From positions 1-64,000 of the forward strand of contig JBKPRD010000059.1 of the NCBI GenBank assembly GCA_046734415.1: 64,000 nt of DNA, given 5' to 3'. Shown here in pieces: positions 40,351 to 48,260 of this stretch. This DNA comes from DATBLE01 sp046734415. GTDB lineage: Bacteria > Actinomycetota > Thermoleophilia > Gaiellales > Gaiellaceae. The notes under the pieces are model-generated. The model had not been told where the DNA came from. It saw only the letters and a program-made list of their open reading frames with translations, and searched no databases. The translations under genes were made by a program, and so were the position numbers. Positions within the stretch are counted from its first letter, which is position 1. Each line of letters begins with the position of its first letter.

Positions 40351-41772
40351 CTACGCGGCTTCGGCGAGCTCCCCGCGAACCGGAAGCTCCTCCACCTTCG
40401 CGGCGACGCGGCGGACGGCGATCAGCTTCGCCGAGGCGACTGCGCCGATCGCGGCCATCACCGCACCCACGATCAAGGCGGTGTGAAGCCCGCTCACGAA
40501 CGACTCTGCCGAGCCCTGCCCCAACGCCGCGGCGCCGGGGATCAGCGCACCGAAGAGCGCGACGCCGACGGCGATCCCGGCCTGGCGGAAGGTGTCGTTC
40601 ACGCCGGCGGCGAGGCCGCTCTGCTCGGGCGGAGCGGACGCGAGCGCGACCGCCGCACCGGCCGGGTTGTAGAGGCCGGTTCCAAGCCCGCCGACGAGCA
40701 GCGCCGGCAGGAGCATCGCCCACGACGAGGTTGCGGTCGCGAGCAGTCCGAGCGCCAGCCCGATCGCCACGAACGCAAGCCCGACAGCGATCATCGCGCC
40801 CGGCGAGACCTTCTCGAGCAGGGACGCGCTCGCGCCGGAGACGAGGAAGATCAGCACCGTCGCCGGCAGGTAGACGAGTCCCGCCTGGATCGGCGAGAGG
40901 CCCAGGATCTGCTGGAGGTACAGCGTCGTGTACAGGAAGATCGCGAAGAACGACGCCGAGATCGAGAACACCGCGACCTGCGCGCCGGCAAACTCCTTGT
41001 TGCGGAAGAGGTCGAGCGGGAGCATCGGCTCCTTGACTCGCGCCTCGATCGCCAGGAACGCCGCGAGCAGGAGCCCTGCGCCCGCGAACTCGGCGACGAC
41101 CGCCGTGCTGCCCCAGCCCTGTTCGTTCCCGCGCAGCAGCGCGAGCACGAGCAGGAACAGGCCGCCGACGAGCGCGGTCTGGCCCGGCCAATCGACGCGG
41201 CGGGCATTCGGGTCGCGCGACTCGCGCACCCAGCGGTACGTGGCGACGATAGTGGCGATCCCGACCGGCACGTTCACGTAGAAGATCCAGCGCCACCCGA
41301 GGTAGGACGTCATCGCACCGCCGACGGCCGGGCCGACGGCGAACGACGCGCCGATGGTCGCGCCATACACGGCGAGCGCCTTCGACCGCTCCTTCCACTC
41401 CGGGAAGGCGTCCGCGAGGAGCGCCAGCGACGTGGCGAAGAGGATCGCCGCACCGACACCCTGCACGGCGCGGGCGCTGTCGAGCAGCTCGATCGAGCCG
41501 GCGGTGGCGCACCAAAGCGATGCGCCGGTGAAGACGACCAGCCCCAGCACGAAGAGCCGGCGCCGCCCGAAGCGGTCGGCGATCGAGCCGGAGGTGAGCA
41601 CGACAGCGGCAAGCGCGACCGTGTACGCGTCCACGACCCACTGCAGGCCGGAGATGCCGGCGTCGAGGCTGGACGCGATCTTCGGCAGCGCCGTGTTGAC
41701 CACGGCGACGTCGAGCATGAGCATGGCCGTCGCGAGACACACGACGGCGAGAGTTCCGCGACGGCTGAACAT
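40351..41772 (-). CDS. MFS drug:proton antiporter, DHA2 (EmrB/QacA) family
   Basis: 473 residues from ATG at 41772, which has GAAAGGGG as ribosome-binding site five bases upstream; upstream in-frame starts lack this. About 14 membrane helices. Motif A GSIADRFGRRRLFVLG follows helix 2, the DHA2 start TAMLMLDVAVVNTALPKIA is in helix 1, and motif C ATIGASFAVGPAVGGAM in helix 5. It probably exports a toxic organic compound. A 22-bp palindrome 89 bp upstream is repeated in the cupin intergenic region. Confidence 0.92.
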   Translation of the reverse strand: MFSRRGTLAVVCLATAMLMLDVAVVNTALPKIASSLDAGISGLQWVVDAYTVALAAVVLTSGSIADRFGRRRLFVLGLVVFTGASLWCATAGSIELLDSARAVQGVGAAILFATSLALLADAFPEWKERSKALAVYGATIGASFAVGPAVGGAMTSYLGWRWIFYVNVPVGIATIVATYRWVRESRDPNARRVDWPGQTALVGGLFLLVLALLRGNEQGWGSTAVVAEFAGAGLLLAAFLAIEARVKEPMLPLDLFRNKEFAGAQVAVFSISASFFAIFLYTTLYLQQILGLSPIQAGLVYLPATVLIFLVSGASASLLEKVSPGAMIAVGLAFVAIGLALGLLATATSSWAMLLPALLVGGLGTGLYNPAGAAVALASAPPEQSGLAAGVNDTFRQAGIAVGVALFGALIPGAAALGQGSAESFVSGLHTALIVGAVMAAIGAVASAKLIAVRRVAAKVEELPVRGELAEAA

Positions 41773-41860
41773 GTCAACCCCTTTCGGTGTCGAGATCGAA
41801 GACATCGGAGTCAGTCTCGATGCGCGGCCGTCGCGGCACAGTCGTGGCACCTTGCGTCTG

Positions 41861-41882
41861 GAGGTGCGGCTGCCCACACCTC
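41861..41882. promoter_or_regulatory. Palindromic motif, copy 1, upstream of the MFS gene
   Basis: A 22-bp imperfect inverted repeat with core GGTGCGGCTGCCCACACC. The same core with one base change occurs at 42890-42911 between the two cupin genes. Likely a shared operator. Confidence 0.55.
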
Positions 41883-41894
41883 GGCGTTTTCGCT

Positions 41895-42161
41895 CTACCC
41901 GAGCCGGTCAGGCAGCCGGGCCGCCCACCAGTCCTCCCACCGCTCGTCCGGGACCGCCGCGGTGTAGTCGCGGTCGAGCTGGACGAGCGCGTGGACGAGG
42001 TGGCTGCGCACCGGCTTCGAGCCGAGCAGCTCGGAAAGCTCGGAGAGGTTCAACAGCCAGTCGGCGTACCACGAGGCCCAGTCCGGATCCTCGCCGTCGG
42101 TGATGCGGTAGACGACGTGGTGGGTCTCGGCGGCCTCGTGCAGGACCTCGGCGAGCGTCAC
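41895..42161 (-). CDS. Conserved-looking small hypothetical protein
   Basis: 88 residues, acidic, Trp-rich (WASWYADWLLNL, RWEDWWAARL), beginning MTLAEVLHEAAETHHVVY. No signal or membrane helix. Helical composition and the many Trp/Asp residues suggest a compact soluble domain. I do not recognise the family with confidence. It lies on the minus strand between cupin and MFS genes, with a possible TATAGT -10 box upstream at about 42169-42174. Confidence 0.6.
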   Translation of the reverse strand: MTLAEVLHEAAETHHVVYRITDGEDPDWASWYADWLLNLSELSELLGSKPVRSHLVHALVQLDRDYTAAVPDERWEDWWAARLPDRLG

Positions 42162-42177
42162 GAGACCGACTATAGGC

Positions 42178-42207
42178 CGAAGGGCCAGACTCCAGCCTGA
42201 CCCTTCG
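42178..42207 (-). terminator. Stem-loop after the minus-strand cupin gene
   Basis: A perfect 7-bp stem CGAAGGG/CCCTTCG encloses 16 bases that can form a further CAG/CTG pairing. It lies 22 bp beyond the cupin stop and before the next gene on that strand. No T-run, so moderate support only. Confidence 0.45.
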
Positions 42208-42228
42208 AACCTGCCTTCCTTCTGCGAG

Positions 42229-42846
42229 CTACGCGGTGCGGGCGACCAGGCCGCCGGCCGGCTTCGGCCACTCGGGCCGGTAGGTCGGGCCGTAGCCCAT
42301 CGCCTTCCCGAGCGGAGCGCCCATCGCGAGCGCCGTCTTCTGCACCCACGCGGGGATCTTCGGCAGCTGCACCGTGTCGAAGTGCGCGTTCGCGATCACG
42401 GCGAGCCGGAACGGGTTCGGCATGCCTTTCCTGTTCGTCTTGCCGTCGGCCGCCAGCGAGAACATCGTCTCGATCAGCGACTCGAATCGGAGCGCCGGGC
42501 GAACCTCGCACCGGAAGACGAGCTCGTCGTCGCCCGCGTTCCACCACGTGTGCGGCGTGCCGGGCGCGACGCCGAGCACCTCGCCCGGACCGGCCTCGAC
42601 CTCGCGGCCGCCGACCTTGGCGCCGAGCCGGCCGGAGACGACCTCGAACCGCTCCCACTGGCTCGGGTGGACGTGCGCGGCGGCGACCGAGCCCCCGGGG
42701 TCGCAGCGAAGCTCGAGCAGCACGTACTCGCCGCCGGTCGACTCCGCTGTCTCGATGAAGGTCATCCGCTCCCCGGTGACCGGGTTCTCGAGTGTCTGTC
42801 CCTGCTGGATCACCTCAACCTCCTGCGTCGTTGACGCGCTCACCAT
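42229..42846 (-). CDS. Cupin domain protein
   Basis: 205 residues from ATG at 42846. The conserved cupin motif 1 reads AAHVHPSQWERFEVVSGRL and motif 2 GEVLGVAPGTPHTWWNAGD; a helical C-terminal part follows. Metal-binding His and Glu are present, so a mononuclear-metal dioxygenase, isomerase or sugar-binding role is possible. Divergent from another cupin gene across 78 bp carrying the palindromic motif. The natural substrate is unknown. Confidence 0.88.
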   Translation of the reverse strand: MVSASTTQEVEVIQQGQTLENPVTGERMTFIETAESTGGEYVLLELRCDPGGSVAAAHVHPSQWERFEVVSGRLGAKVGGREVEAGPGEVLGVAPGTPHTWWNAGDDELVFRCEVRPALRFESLIETMFSLAADGKTNRKGMPNPFRLAVIANAHFDTVQLPKIPAWVQKTALAMGAPLGKAMGYGPTYRPEWPKPAGGLVARTA

Positions 42847-42889
42847 CGCGCGTTGGGGAGGCCGCGGGAATCGCGCTACCGCGAGAACG

Positions 42890-42911
42890 AGGGTGCGGTT
42901 GCCCACACCCT
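42890..42911. promoter_or_regulatory. Palindromic motif, copy 2, between the divergent cupin genes
   Basis: A 22-bp inverted repeat with core GGTGCGGTTGCCCACACC, matching 17 of 18 core bases of the copy at 41861-41882. It lies 44 bp from the minus cupin start and 14 bp from the plus cupin start. Confidence 0.55.
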
Positions 42912-42924
42912 TTACCCTGTCGCC

Positions 42925-43305
42925 GTGAGCGAGCTGCGCGTGATCCGGCCGGATTCCGCGACCACGGGACGCCAGCAGCTGGAGTACTTCCTCGGCGTCT
43001 CCGGAGAGACGTGCGGCTCGACAGGGCTGGCGATGCACCTCGTCGTCGTCCCTCCCGGCGCGGCGGCCGAGCCCCACTTCCACGACGGCTACGAGACGGC
43101 GATCTACCAGCTCGAGGGCCGCGTCGAGACGCACTACGGCCCCGGACTCGAGCAGTCCGTGGTGACGCAGGCGGGCGACTTCCTCTTCGTCCCGCCGGGT
43201 GTGCCGCACCGGGCCGTGAACCTGAGCGAGACCGAGCCCGCGGTCGCGATCATCGCCCGGAACGACGCGAACGAGCAGGAGCGCGTCGTCCCGTACTCGC
43301 CCTAG
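42925..43305 (+). CDS. Small cupin domain protein
   Basis: 126 residues from GTG at 42925; an upstream ATG in frame (42853) would run through the palindrome and is disfavoured. Single cupin with motif 1 EPHFHDGYETAIYQLEGRVETHYG and motif 2 GDFLFVPPGVPHRAVNLS, all metal ligands (His-His-Glu-His) present. The family is involved in small-molecule binding or dioxygenation. It shares its control region with the larger cupin on the other strand. Confidence 0.88.
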   Translation: MSELRVIRPDSATTGRQQLEYFLGVSGETCGSTGLAMHLVVVPPGAAAEPHFHDGYETAIYQLEGRVETHYGPGLEQSVVTQAGDFLFVPPGVPHRAVNLSETEPAVAIIARNDANEQERVVPYSP

Positions 43306-43371
43306 CATCCGGTCGCCAGGAGGACGACGGCGAATGCGCCCGTCCAGACCGTCCGATGCACGGTTGTCGCG

Positions 43372-44310
43372 CTATCGGAGCAGGAAGCCCTCGCCGAGCT
43401 CGTCGTCCGGCTCGAGCACGAACTCGTGGCGCCCGGTCAGGTGCGCGCTCCCCTCCACCTCGGTGATCACGCCGCCGTCGGTCTCCTCGACGACGCGGCC
43501 GACGAACTCGCTGCCGACGATGCTCCGGTGGCGGAGCGGCTCGCCCGTCGCGAGGCGGCCCTCGCCGTGGAGCAGCGCCAGCCGCGCGGACGTGCCGCTG
43601 CCGCAGGGCGAGCGGTCGACCTCGCCGTCGGCGAAGACGGTGACGTTGCGTTGGGCGAGCGGCTCATCGCCCTCCTCCTGCCAGAAGACCACGCCGTACA
43701 CGTCGCGGAGCTCCGGCTCGTCCGGGTGGACGATCTCGTGCGCCGCCTCGAGATCCGCCTTGATCGTGCGGCCGAGCTCGATCAGCCGCGGCAGCTCGCC
43801 CGGCTCGACCCGTTCGGGGCACGACGCGTAGAAGGCGCCGCCGAAGGCGACGTCGACACGGCGGTCGGCCGCCTCGAGGTCACGCCCCCACACGAACGAC
43901 GGCACATTGCGGAAGCGCACGGAGAGGACGCGGCCGTTCTCGAGCCGTGCGACCGTCGGCAGCCTCCCGGAGGGGACGTCGACGGCGACCTCCGGCCCTT
44001 CGACCCGGCCGCTCTCGATCGCCCAGGTGACGAGCGCGATCGTGCCGTGGCCGCACGCGGTCGAGTAGCCGGCGTTGTGGAAGAAGACGACCCCGAGGTC
44101 GGCGCCCTCGTCCTCCGGCTCGGTGACGAAGCAGCCGTACATGTCGGCGTGGCCGCGCGGCTCGTAGACGAGCAACCGGCGGACGTGGTCGAGGTGCTCC
44201 GCCGCGTAGCGGCGCTTGTCGAGGATGCGCCGCCCGGGCAGCGGGCCGACGCCGCCGGTGACGATGCGGAACGGCTCGCCGGCGGTGTGGTAGTCGACCG
44301 CCTTGATCAA
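43372..44310 (-). CDS. Proline racemase family protein (4-hydroxyproline 2-epimerase-like)
   Basis: 312 residues from TTG at 44310, which overlaps the enoyl-CoA hydratase stop (TTGA) and gives the normal N-terminus (IKAVDYHTAGEPFRIV). Both catalytic cysteines are present: C86 in NAGYSTACGHGT and C236 in DRSPCGSGTSARLA. Two Cys indicate a racemase or epimerase rather than trans-3-hydroxyproline dehydratase, which has Thr at the second site. Proline versus 4-hydroxyproline specificity is not decidable. Coupled to an enoyl-CoA hydratase for no obvious metabolic reason. Confidence 0.9.
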   Translation of the reverse strand: MIKAVDYHTAGEPFRIVTGGVGPLPGRRILDKRRYAAEHLDHVRRLLVYEPRGHADMYGCFVTEPEDEGADLGVVFFHNAGYSTACGHGTIALVTWAIESGRVEGPEVAVDVPSGRLPTVARLENGRVLSVRFRNVPSFVWGRDLEAADRRVDVAFGGAFYASCPERVEPGELPRLIELGRTIKADLEAAHEIVHPDEPELRDVYGVVFWQEEGDEPLAQRNVTVFADGEVDRSPCGSGTSARLALLHGEGRLATGEPLRHRSIVGSEFVGRVVEETDGGVITEVEGSAHLTGRHEFVLEPDDELGEGFLLR

Positions 44311-45077
44311 CGCCCGGTGAAGCGGGGCGGGCGCTTCTCGAGGAAGGCGCCGACGCCCTCCCGGAAGTCCTCCGTCTTCGTCGCGGCGCTCTGGAGCTGG
44401 GCCTCGAGCGCCAGCTGCTCGTCGAGGCTCGAGCGTGCAGCGCGGTCGAAGAGCCGCTTCGTCATCCCGATCGCCGCGGTCGGGCCCTCTGCACAAGTCG
44501 CCGCCAGCTCGGCCGCCCGCGCGGGCAGCGCGTCCGCCTCGACGACCTCGTCGACGAGGCCCCAGGCGTGGGCTTCCGCGGCGGTCAACCTGCGGTTCGA
44601 CGTCATCCACGCGAACGCCCGGGACGGCCCGAGCACGCGCGCGAGGAAGTACGTCCCGCCCGAGTCCGGAACGAGTCCGATGCCGATGAAGCCCGGGACG
44701 AACATCGCGGTGTCGGCGGCGATGCGGATGTCGCACACGCAGGCGAGCGAGAGGCCCGCGCCGGCCGCCGCCCCGTTGACTGCGGCGATCACGGGCTTCT
44801 CGAGCGCACGGATCGCCCGCACGTTCGGGTGGTAGCTCGCCTCCAGATGCCCCGCGATGTCGCGGTCGACCGACTCGAACTCCTTCATGTCCTGGCCCGC
44901 ACAGAACCCCTTTCCGGCGCCCGTGACGACGACCGCACGGACGTCCGCGGCCCTGGCCTCGTCGAGCGCCGCGCGCAGGGCCGCGTGCATCGAGGTCGTC
45001 AACGCGTTGTAGGCCTCGGGCCGGTTGAGCGTGATCGTCAGGACGCCGCCGTCTCGGCTGGTCTCGACCTCGGCCAC
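44307..45077 (-). CDS. Enoyl-CoA hydratase/isomerase, PaaG-like
   Basis: 256 residues. Crotonase-fold oxyanion hole segments are KGFCAGQDMKEF and NGAAAGAGLSLACVCDIR; the catalytic region is IGLVPDSGGTYFLARVLG. The FCAGQDM and LVPDSGGT segments resemble PaaG, the ring 1,2-epoxyphenylacetyl-CoA isomerase, and paaABCD is only 6 kb away, but general fatty acid hydratases look similar. It overlaps the proline racemase gene by four bases and is divergent from the protease gene over 37 bp. Confidence 0.88.
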   Translation of the reverse strand: MAEVETSRDGGVLTITLNRPEAYNALTTSMHAALRAALDEARAADVRAVVVTGAGKGFCAGQDMKEFESVDRDIAGHLEASYHPNVRAIRALEKPVIAAVNGAAAGAGLSLACVCDIRIAADTAMFVPGFIGIGLVPDSGGTYFLARVLGPSRAFAWMTSNRRLTAAEAHAWGLVDEVVEADALPARAAELAATCAEGPTAAIGMTKRLFDRAARSSLDEQLALEAQLQSAATKTEDFREGVGAFLEKRPPRFTGR

Positions 45078-45114
45078 GGGGCGCAGCCTATCGCCCGGCT
45101 GGTACTACTGGAAC

Positions 45115-46110
45115 ATGGGAGCGTTGAGGCTGATTTCCGAGGGCAGTTCACGCGACAGCGGGCTTCGCCCGGTGTCGCGGGAAGAGGACGAGACGCCGCT
45201 CGACGCGTACTCGCGCGTCGTCACGGAAGTCGCCCGGAAGCTCTCGCCGTCGGTCGCGAACCTGCGGGTCCGGCGCGGACGCCGGGAGGGCGGCGGGAGC
45301 GGCGTCGTGATCACGCCTGACGGCTTCGTCCTCACCTCCGCGCACGTCGTCGAGGGCGCCGGTCGCGGCATCGCCTCGTTCGTCGACGGGCGCGAGCTGT
45401 CGGTCGAGGTGGTCGGATCCGACCCGCTCTCCGACCTCGCCGTCCTCCGCACGGAGGCCGACGGCCTCACCGCGGCGGAGCTCGGCGACGCGGAGAGCCT
45501 GCAGGTCGGCCAGCTCGTCGTCGCGATCGGCAACCCGAACGGCTTCGCGGGCTCCGTGACCGCCGGCGTCGTGTCGGCGCTCGGCCGCTCGCTGCCGACG
45601 CGATCCGGTTCGGCAACCCGGATCGTCGACAACGTCATCCAGACCGATGCCGCGCTCAACCCCGGCAACTCGGGCGGCGCGCTCGCGGACGGCGCCGGCC
45701 GCGTCGTCGGAATCAACACGGCGGTCGCCGGCGTGGGCCTCGGCCTCGCCGTCCCGATCAACGAGACGACCCGGCGCATCGTCGGCGCGCTGATGGTCGA
45801 GGGCCGCTTCCGCCGTGCGTACATCGGCATCGCGAGCGGCGCCCGTCCGCTGCCGCCGCGACTGGCCGCCGCACTCGGCCGGAAGAGCGGGATCGAGGTC
45901 GTCGAGGTCGTGGACGGGAGCCCCGCCGACCACGCCGGCCTGCAGGCGGAGGACCTGATCGTCGAGCTCGACGGGCAGCCGGTCGAGGACATGAACGACC
46001 TGCAGCGCCTGATGGCCGGCGAGCTGATCGGGCGGCGGGTACCCGCGCGGGTGCTGCGGCACGGCCGCCGGCTCGAGCTCCAGCTCGTGCCGGAGGAGCT
46101 GACGGACTAG
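45115..46110 (+). CDS. HtrA/DegP-like S1C serine protease with one PDZ domain, no export signal
   Basis: 331 residues from ATG at 45115. Trypsin-like domain with H77 (TSAHVVEG), D107 (DPLSDLAVL) and S186 (NPGNSGGAL); one PDZ domain at about 230-325 (GIEVVEVVDGSPADHAGLQ). HtrA proteins degrade or refold damaged proteins, normally outside the membrane, but no signal peptide or membrane anchor is visible here, so this copy may be cytoplasmic. Its stop codon shares a CTAG with the stop of convergent gerW. Confidence 0.92.
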   Translation: MGALRLISEGSSRDSGLRPVSREEDETPLDAYSRVVTEVARKLSPSVANLRVRRGRREGGGSGVVITPDGFVLTSAHVVEGAGRGIASFVDGRELSVEVVGSDPLSDLAVLRTEADGLTAAELGDAESLQVGQLVVAIGNPNGFAGSVTAGVVSALGRSLPTRSGSATRIVDNVIQTDAALNPGNSGGALADGAGRVVGINTAVAGVGLGLAVPINETTRRIVGALMVEGRFRRAYIGIASGARPLPPRLAAALGRKSGIEVVEVVDGSPADHAGLQAEDLIVELDGQPVEDMNDLQRLMAGELIGRRVPARVLRHGRRLELQLVPEELTD

Positions 46111-46400
46111 CGGCGTCGCACGAGCAGGAGCGCGAGGACGACGAGCGCCGCGATTCGGACGGGATCGACGGCCGGCCGCCACGAGACCTGGCCGTTCTTG
46201 ATCACGTAGACACCGGCCGGGCGGCCGCCGAGGCCGAAGCCGCCACCGCCGTTGCCCTCGTTGTCGCCGCCGCCGCCGCCCCCGCCGCCGACCTTGGCGA
46301 CCGGGATCACGACCGCGCCCTCGTGCTCGATCGGGTCGCCGAAGACGCGGCTGACCGAGACGGCGTCGCGCACACCGTGCAGAAGCTCCTCGGGGTTCAT
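46107..46400 (-). CDS. gerW: GerW/YtfJ family sporulation-associated protein
   Basis: 97 residues from ATG at 46400, with a good ribosome-binding site (GGAGGAGC) and an ATGA overlap with the upstream gene. The family pattern is intact: HGVRDAVSVSRVFGDPIE, GAVVIPVAKVGGGGG, a glycine-rich run, then GGRPAGVYVIKNGQVSW and a C-terminal hydrophobic patch. In Bacillus YtfJ/GerW is needed for germination, but the family also occurs in non-spore-forming actinobacteria where its role is unknown. Confidence 0.88.
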   Translation of the reverse strand: MNPEELLHGVRDAVSVSRVFGDPIEHEGAVVIPVAKVGGGGGGGGDNEGNGGGGFGLGGRPAGVYVIKNGQVSWRPAVDPVRIAALVVLALLLVRRR

Positions 46401-47227
46401 TGCTCCTCCTTCCGTCGATCCAGGAAGCCTTGCACGCCCGCGGCCGCGTCGGCGGTCAGCATCGACAGCGCGAGCCAGTCGTGAGCGTGGCGGATCGTCC
46501 CGTGCCAGGCGGCGTCGCGCCAGAAGTCGAGCTGGGTCTTCGCGTAGCGCGTCATCGTCGGCAGCCGGTCGGCGAGCTTGGTCACGAGCTCGTCGACGGT
46601 GGCATCGAGCTCCGCGGCCGGGACGACACGGTTGACGAGCCCCCACTCCGCCGCCTTCACCGCGGGGATCTCCTCGCCGAGCATGACGATCTCCCGGGCC
46701 CGCCGGTCGCCGACGAGGAGCGGCAGCCACTGCGTAGCGCCGGCGGCCGGCACCGATCCGTGCTGGAGGCCGACGTGACGGATGAACGCGTCGTCGACCA
46801 TCACCGCGAGGTCGCACGCCATCTGCAGCTCGTTCCCGCCACCGACGCAGATCCCGTTGATCCGCGCGAGTGTCGGCTTGCCGACGTGCCGCAGCGCGCT
46901 CACGCCCGCCTCCATCGCCCCGAACCACTTCCAGTACTCGCGCTCGTTGCCGAGGTACCCCTCCTCCGCCCAGGTGCGAAGGTCGGCGCCGACGCAGAAG
47001 GCCCGGCCCGCTCCCGTGAGCACGACCACTCGTACCTCGTCGTCCCACGACGCGTCCTCGCATGCTCGCGCAAGCTCGCGCAGCATCCGGAAGTCGAACG
47101 CGTTCAGGACCTCCGGGCGGTCGAGGGTGATCGTCGCTCGTGGCGGCGCCTTGTCGTAGAGGATCGCGTCGAAGCGGAGCTCGTCCGGCGGGTATGGAGC
47201 CGGGCGCTGCGGCTCGGGCACGCCCAC
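46397..47227 (-). CDS. Enoyl-CoA hydratase/isomerase family protein, possibly ring-hydrolase subgroup
   Basis: 276 residues. Crotonase fold with oxyanion segments GRAFCVGADLRTW and NGICVGGGNELQMACDLAVM. The segment HGSVPAAGATQWLPLLVGDRRAREIVML and later PTMTRYAKTQLDFWRD recall 6-oxocyclohex-1-ene-1-carbonyl-CoA hydrolases (Oah/BamA) of anaerobic aromatic degradation, more than fatty acid hydratases. That assignment is tentative. It precedes gerW with a four-base overlap. Confidence 0.82.
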   Translation of the reverse strand: MGVPEPQRPAPYPPDELRFDAILYDKAPPRATITLDRPEVLNAFDFRMLRELARACEDASWDDEVRVVVLTGAGRAFCVGADLRTWAEEGYLGNEREYWKWFGAMEAGVSALRHVGKPTLARINGICVGGGNELQMACDLAVMVDDAFIRHVGLQHGSVPAAGATQWLPLLVGDRRAREIVMLGEEIPAVKAAEWGLVNRVVPAAELDATVDELVTKLADRLPTMTRYAKTQLDFWRDAAWHGTIRHAHDWLALSMLTADAAAGVQGFLDRRKEEQ

Positions 47228-47249
47228 CCCCTTTCGCGTCGGGAACCGT

Positions 47250-47276
47250 TGGAGCGTAATCGCTTAGGGTGCTCCA
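47250..47276. promoter_or_regulatory. Inverted repeat upstream of the methyltransferase gene
   Basis: TGGAGC (47250-47255) and GCTCCA (47271-47276) form a perfect 6-bp repeat around 15 bases in the divergent gap between hydratase and methyltransferase genes. Possibly an operator; short enough to be chance. Confidence 0.3.
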
Positions 47277-47301
47277 GCGGCGGGCTTACGAAGGAGGGCC
47301 G

Positions 47302-47925
47302 ATGGGCCTGATGAGCAGGTTCCGCGCGCTGACCTACGACCGGTCGATGACACGGATGGAGAAGGCAGGCTTCCGCGAGTTGCGCGAGCGCGCAATCGCG
47401 CATGCGACGGGGGACGTGCTCGAGATCGGCGGCGGGACGGGGAGCAACCTGCCGTACTACGGGCCGAACGTGACGTCGCTGACGATCACCGAGCCCGAGC
47501 CGCCGATGCTGAAGCGCCTGGAGAAGAAGGTCCGCGAGCAGAGCATTCCGGCGAGGGTGCTCCGCGCGCCCGCCGAGGACCTCCCGTTCGCAGACGGGGC
47601 TTTCGACACCGTCGTCTCGACGCTCGTGCTCTGCGGCGTCGACGACCAGCCACGGGCGCTCCGGGAGATCCGCCGAGTGCTCCGTCCGGGCGGCCGCCTC
47701 GTCTTCATCGAGCACGTGCGGTCGGACGACGCAAGGCTCGCGAAGACGCAGGACCGGATGAACGGCCTCAACCGGTTCCTTGCCGGCTGCGAGTGCAACC
47801 GCGCGACGCTGGACACGATCCGGAGGGAAGGGTTCGAGGTCGACAGTCTCGAGCAGACGACACTGAACAAGGTGCCGAAGTTCGTCAGCCCGGCGATCGT
47901 CGGAACGGCCGCTGCCGTCTCGTAG
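47302..47925 (+). CDS. Class I SAM-dependent methyltransferase
   Basis: 207 residues from ATG at 47302, preceded by AAGGAGGG. The SAM motif is VLEIGGGTGSNLPYY (about 39-53), then APAEDLPFADGAFDTVVSTLVL, a Methyltransf_11/UbiE-like arrangement; later CECNRATLDTIRREGFEV occurs in the phosphatidylethanolamine N-methyltransferase/arsenite-like group of short methyltransferases. The acceptor is unknown. The gene ends directly against the convergent EthD-like gene. Confidence 0.88.
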   Translation: MGLMSRFRALTYDRSMTRMEKAGFRELRERAIAHATGDVLEIGGGTGSNLPYYGPNVTSLTITEPEPPMLKRLEKKVREQSIPARVLRAPAEDLPFADGAFDTVVSTLVLCGVDDQPRALREIRRVLRPGGRLVFIEHVRSDDARLAKTQDRMNGLNRFLAGCECNRATLDTIRREGFEVDSLEQTTLNKVPKFVSPAIVGTAAAVS

Positions 47926-48213
47926 TCATTCGAGGTCGGCGACCTCGGCGAAGTGCACGGTGAACGGGATGCCCATCTCGGCGGCGTCCTTCGCTGCGGC
48001 ACCGAACTGGGGTGAGCCGATCTGCTCGTCGAACGAGTCCATGTCGGGGAACTCGAACTCGGCGTAGTAGCGGTAGCGAGGCTCGCCCACGGCCGCCCCG
48101 AACACCTTGCCGTGGCGGAAGGTCGCCGGGATGGGGCGCACGGTCTCCTCGATGTGGCGCTGGTAGCGCTCCGGGTCGACATCTCCCTCGTAGAGGACGA
48201 ACGCGCGGATCAT
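47926..48213 (-). CDS. EthD family small protein
   Basis: 95 residues from ATG at 48213 with AAGGAG five bases upstream. The dimeric ferredoxin-like fold of EthD is suggested by MIRAFVLYEGDVDPERYQRHI and YYAEFEFPDMDSFDEQIGSPQF. EthD proteins accompany cytochrome P450 ether-degrading systems, but many relatives are of unknown role. Its stop abuts the methyltransferase stop, and it is divergent from the YdcZ-type transporter gene. Confidence 0.85.
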   Translation of the reverse strand: MIRAFVLYEGDVDPERYQRHIEETVRPIPATFRHGKVFGAAVGEPRYRYYAEFEFPDMDSFDEQIGSPQFGAAAKDAAEMGIPFTVHFAEVADLE

Positions 48214-48260
48214 GGCGGCTCCTTGGCTCGGGAACGGCGAGAGCCTAATAGGGTTGGCCG

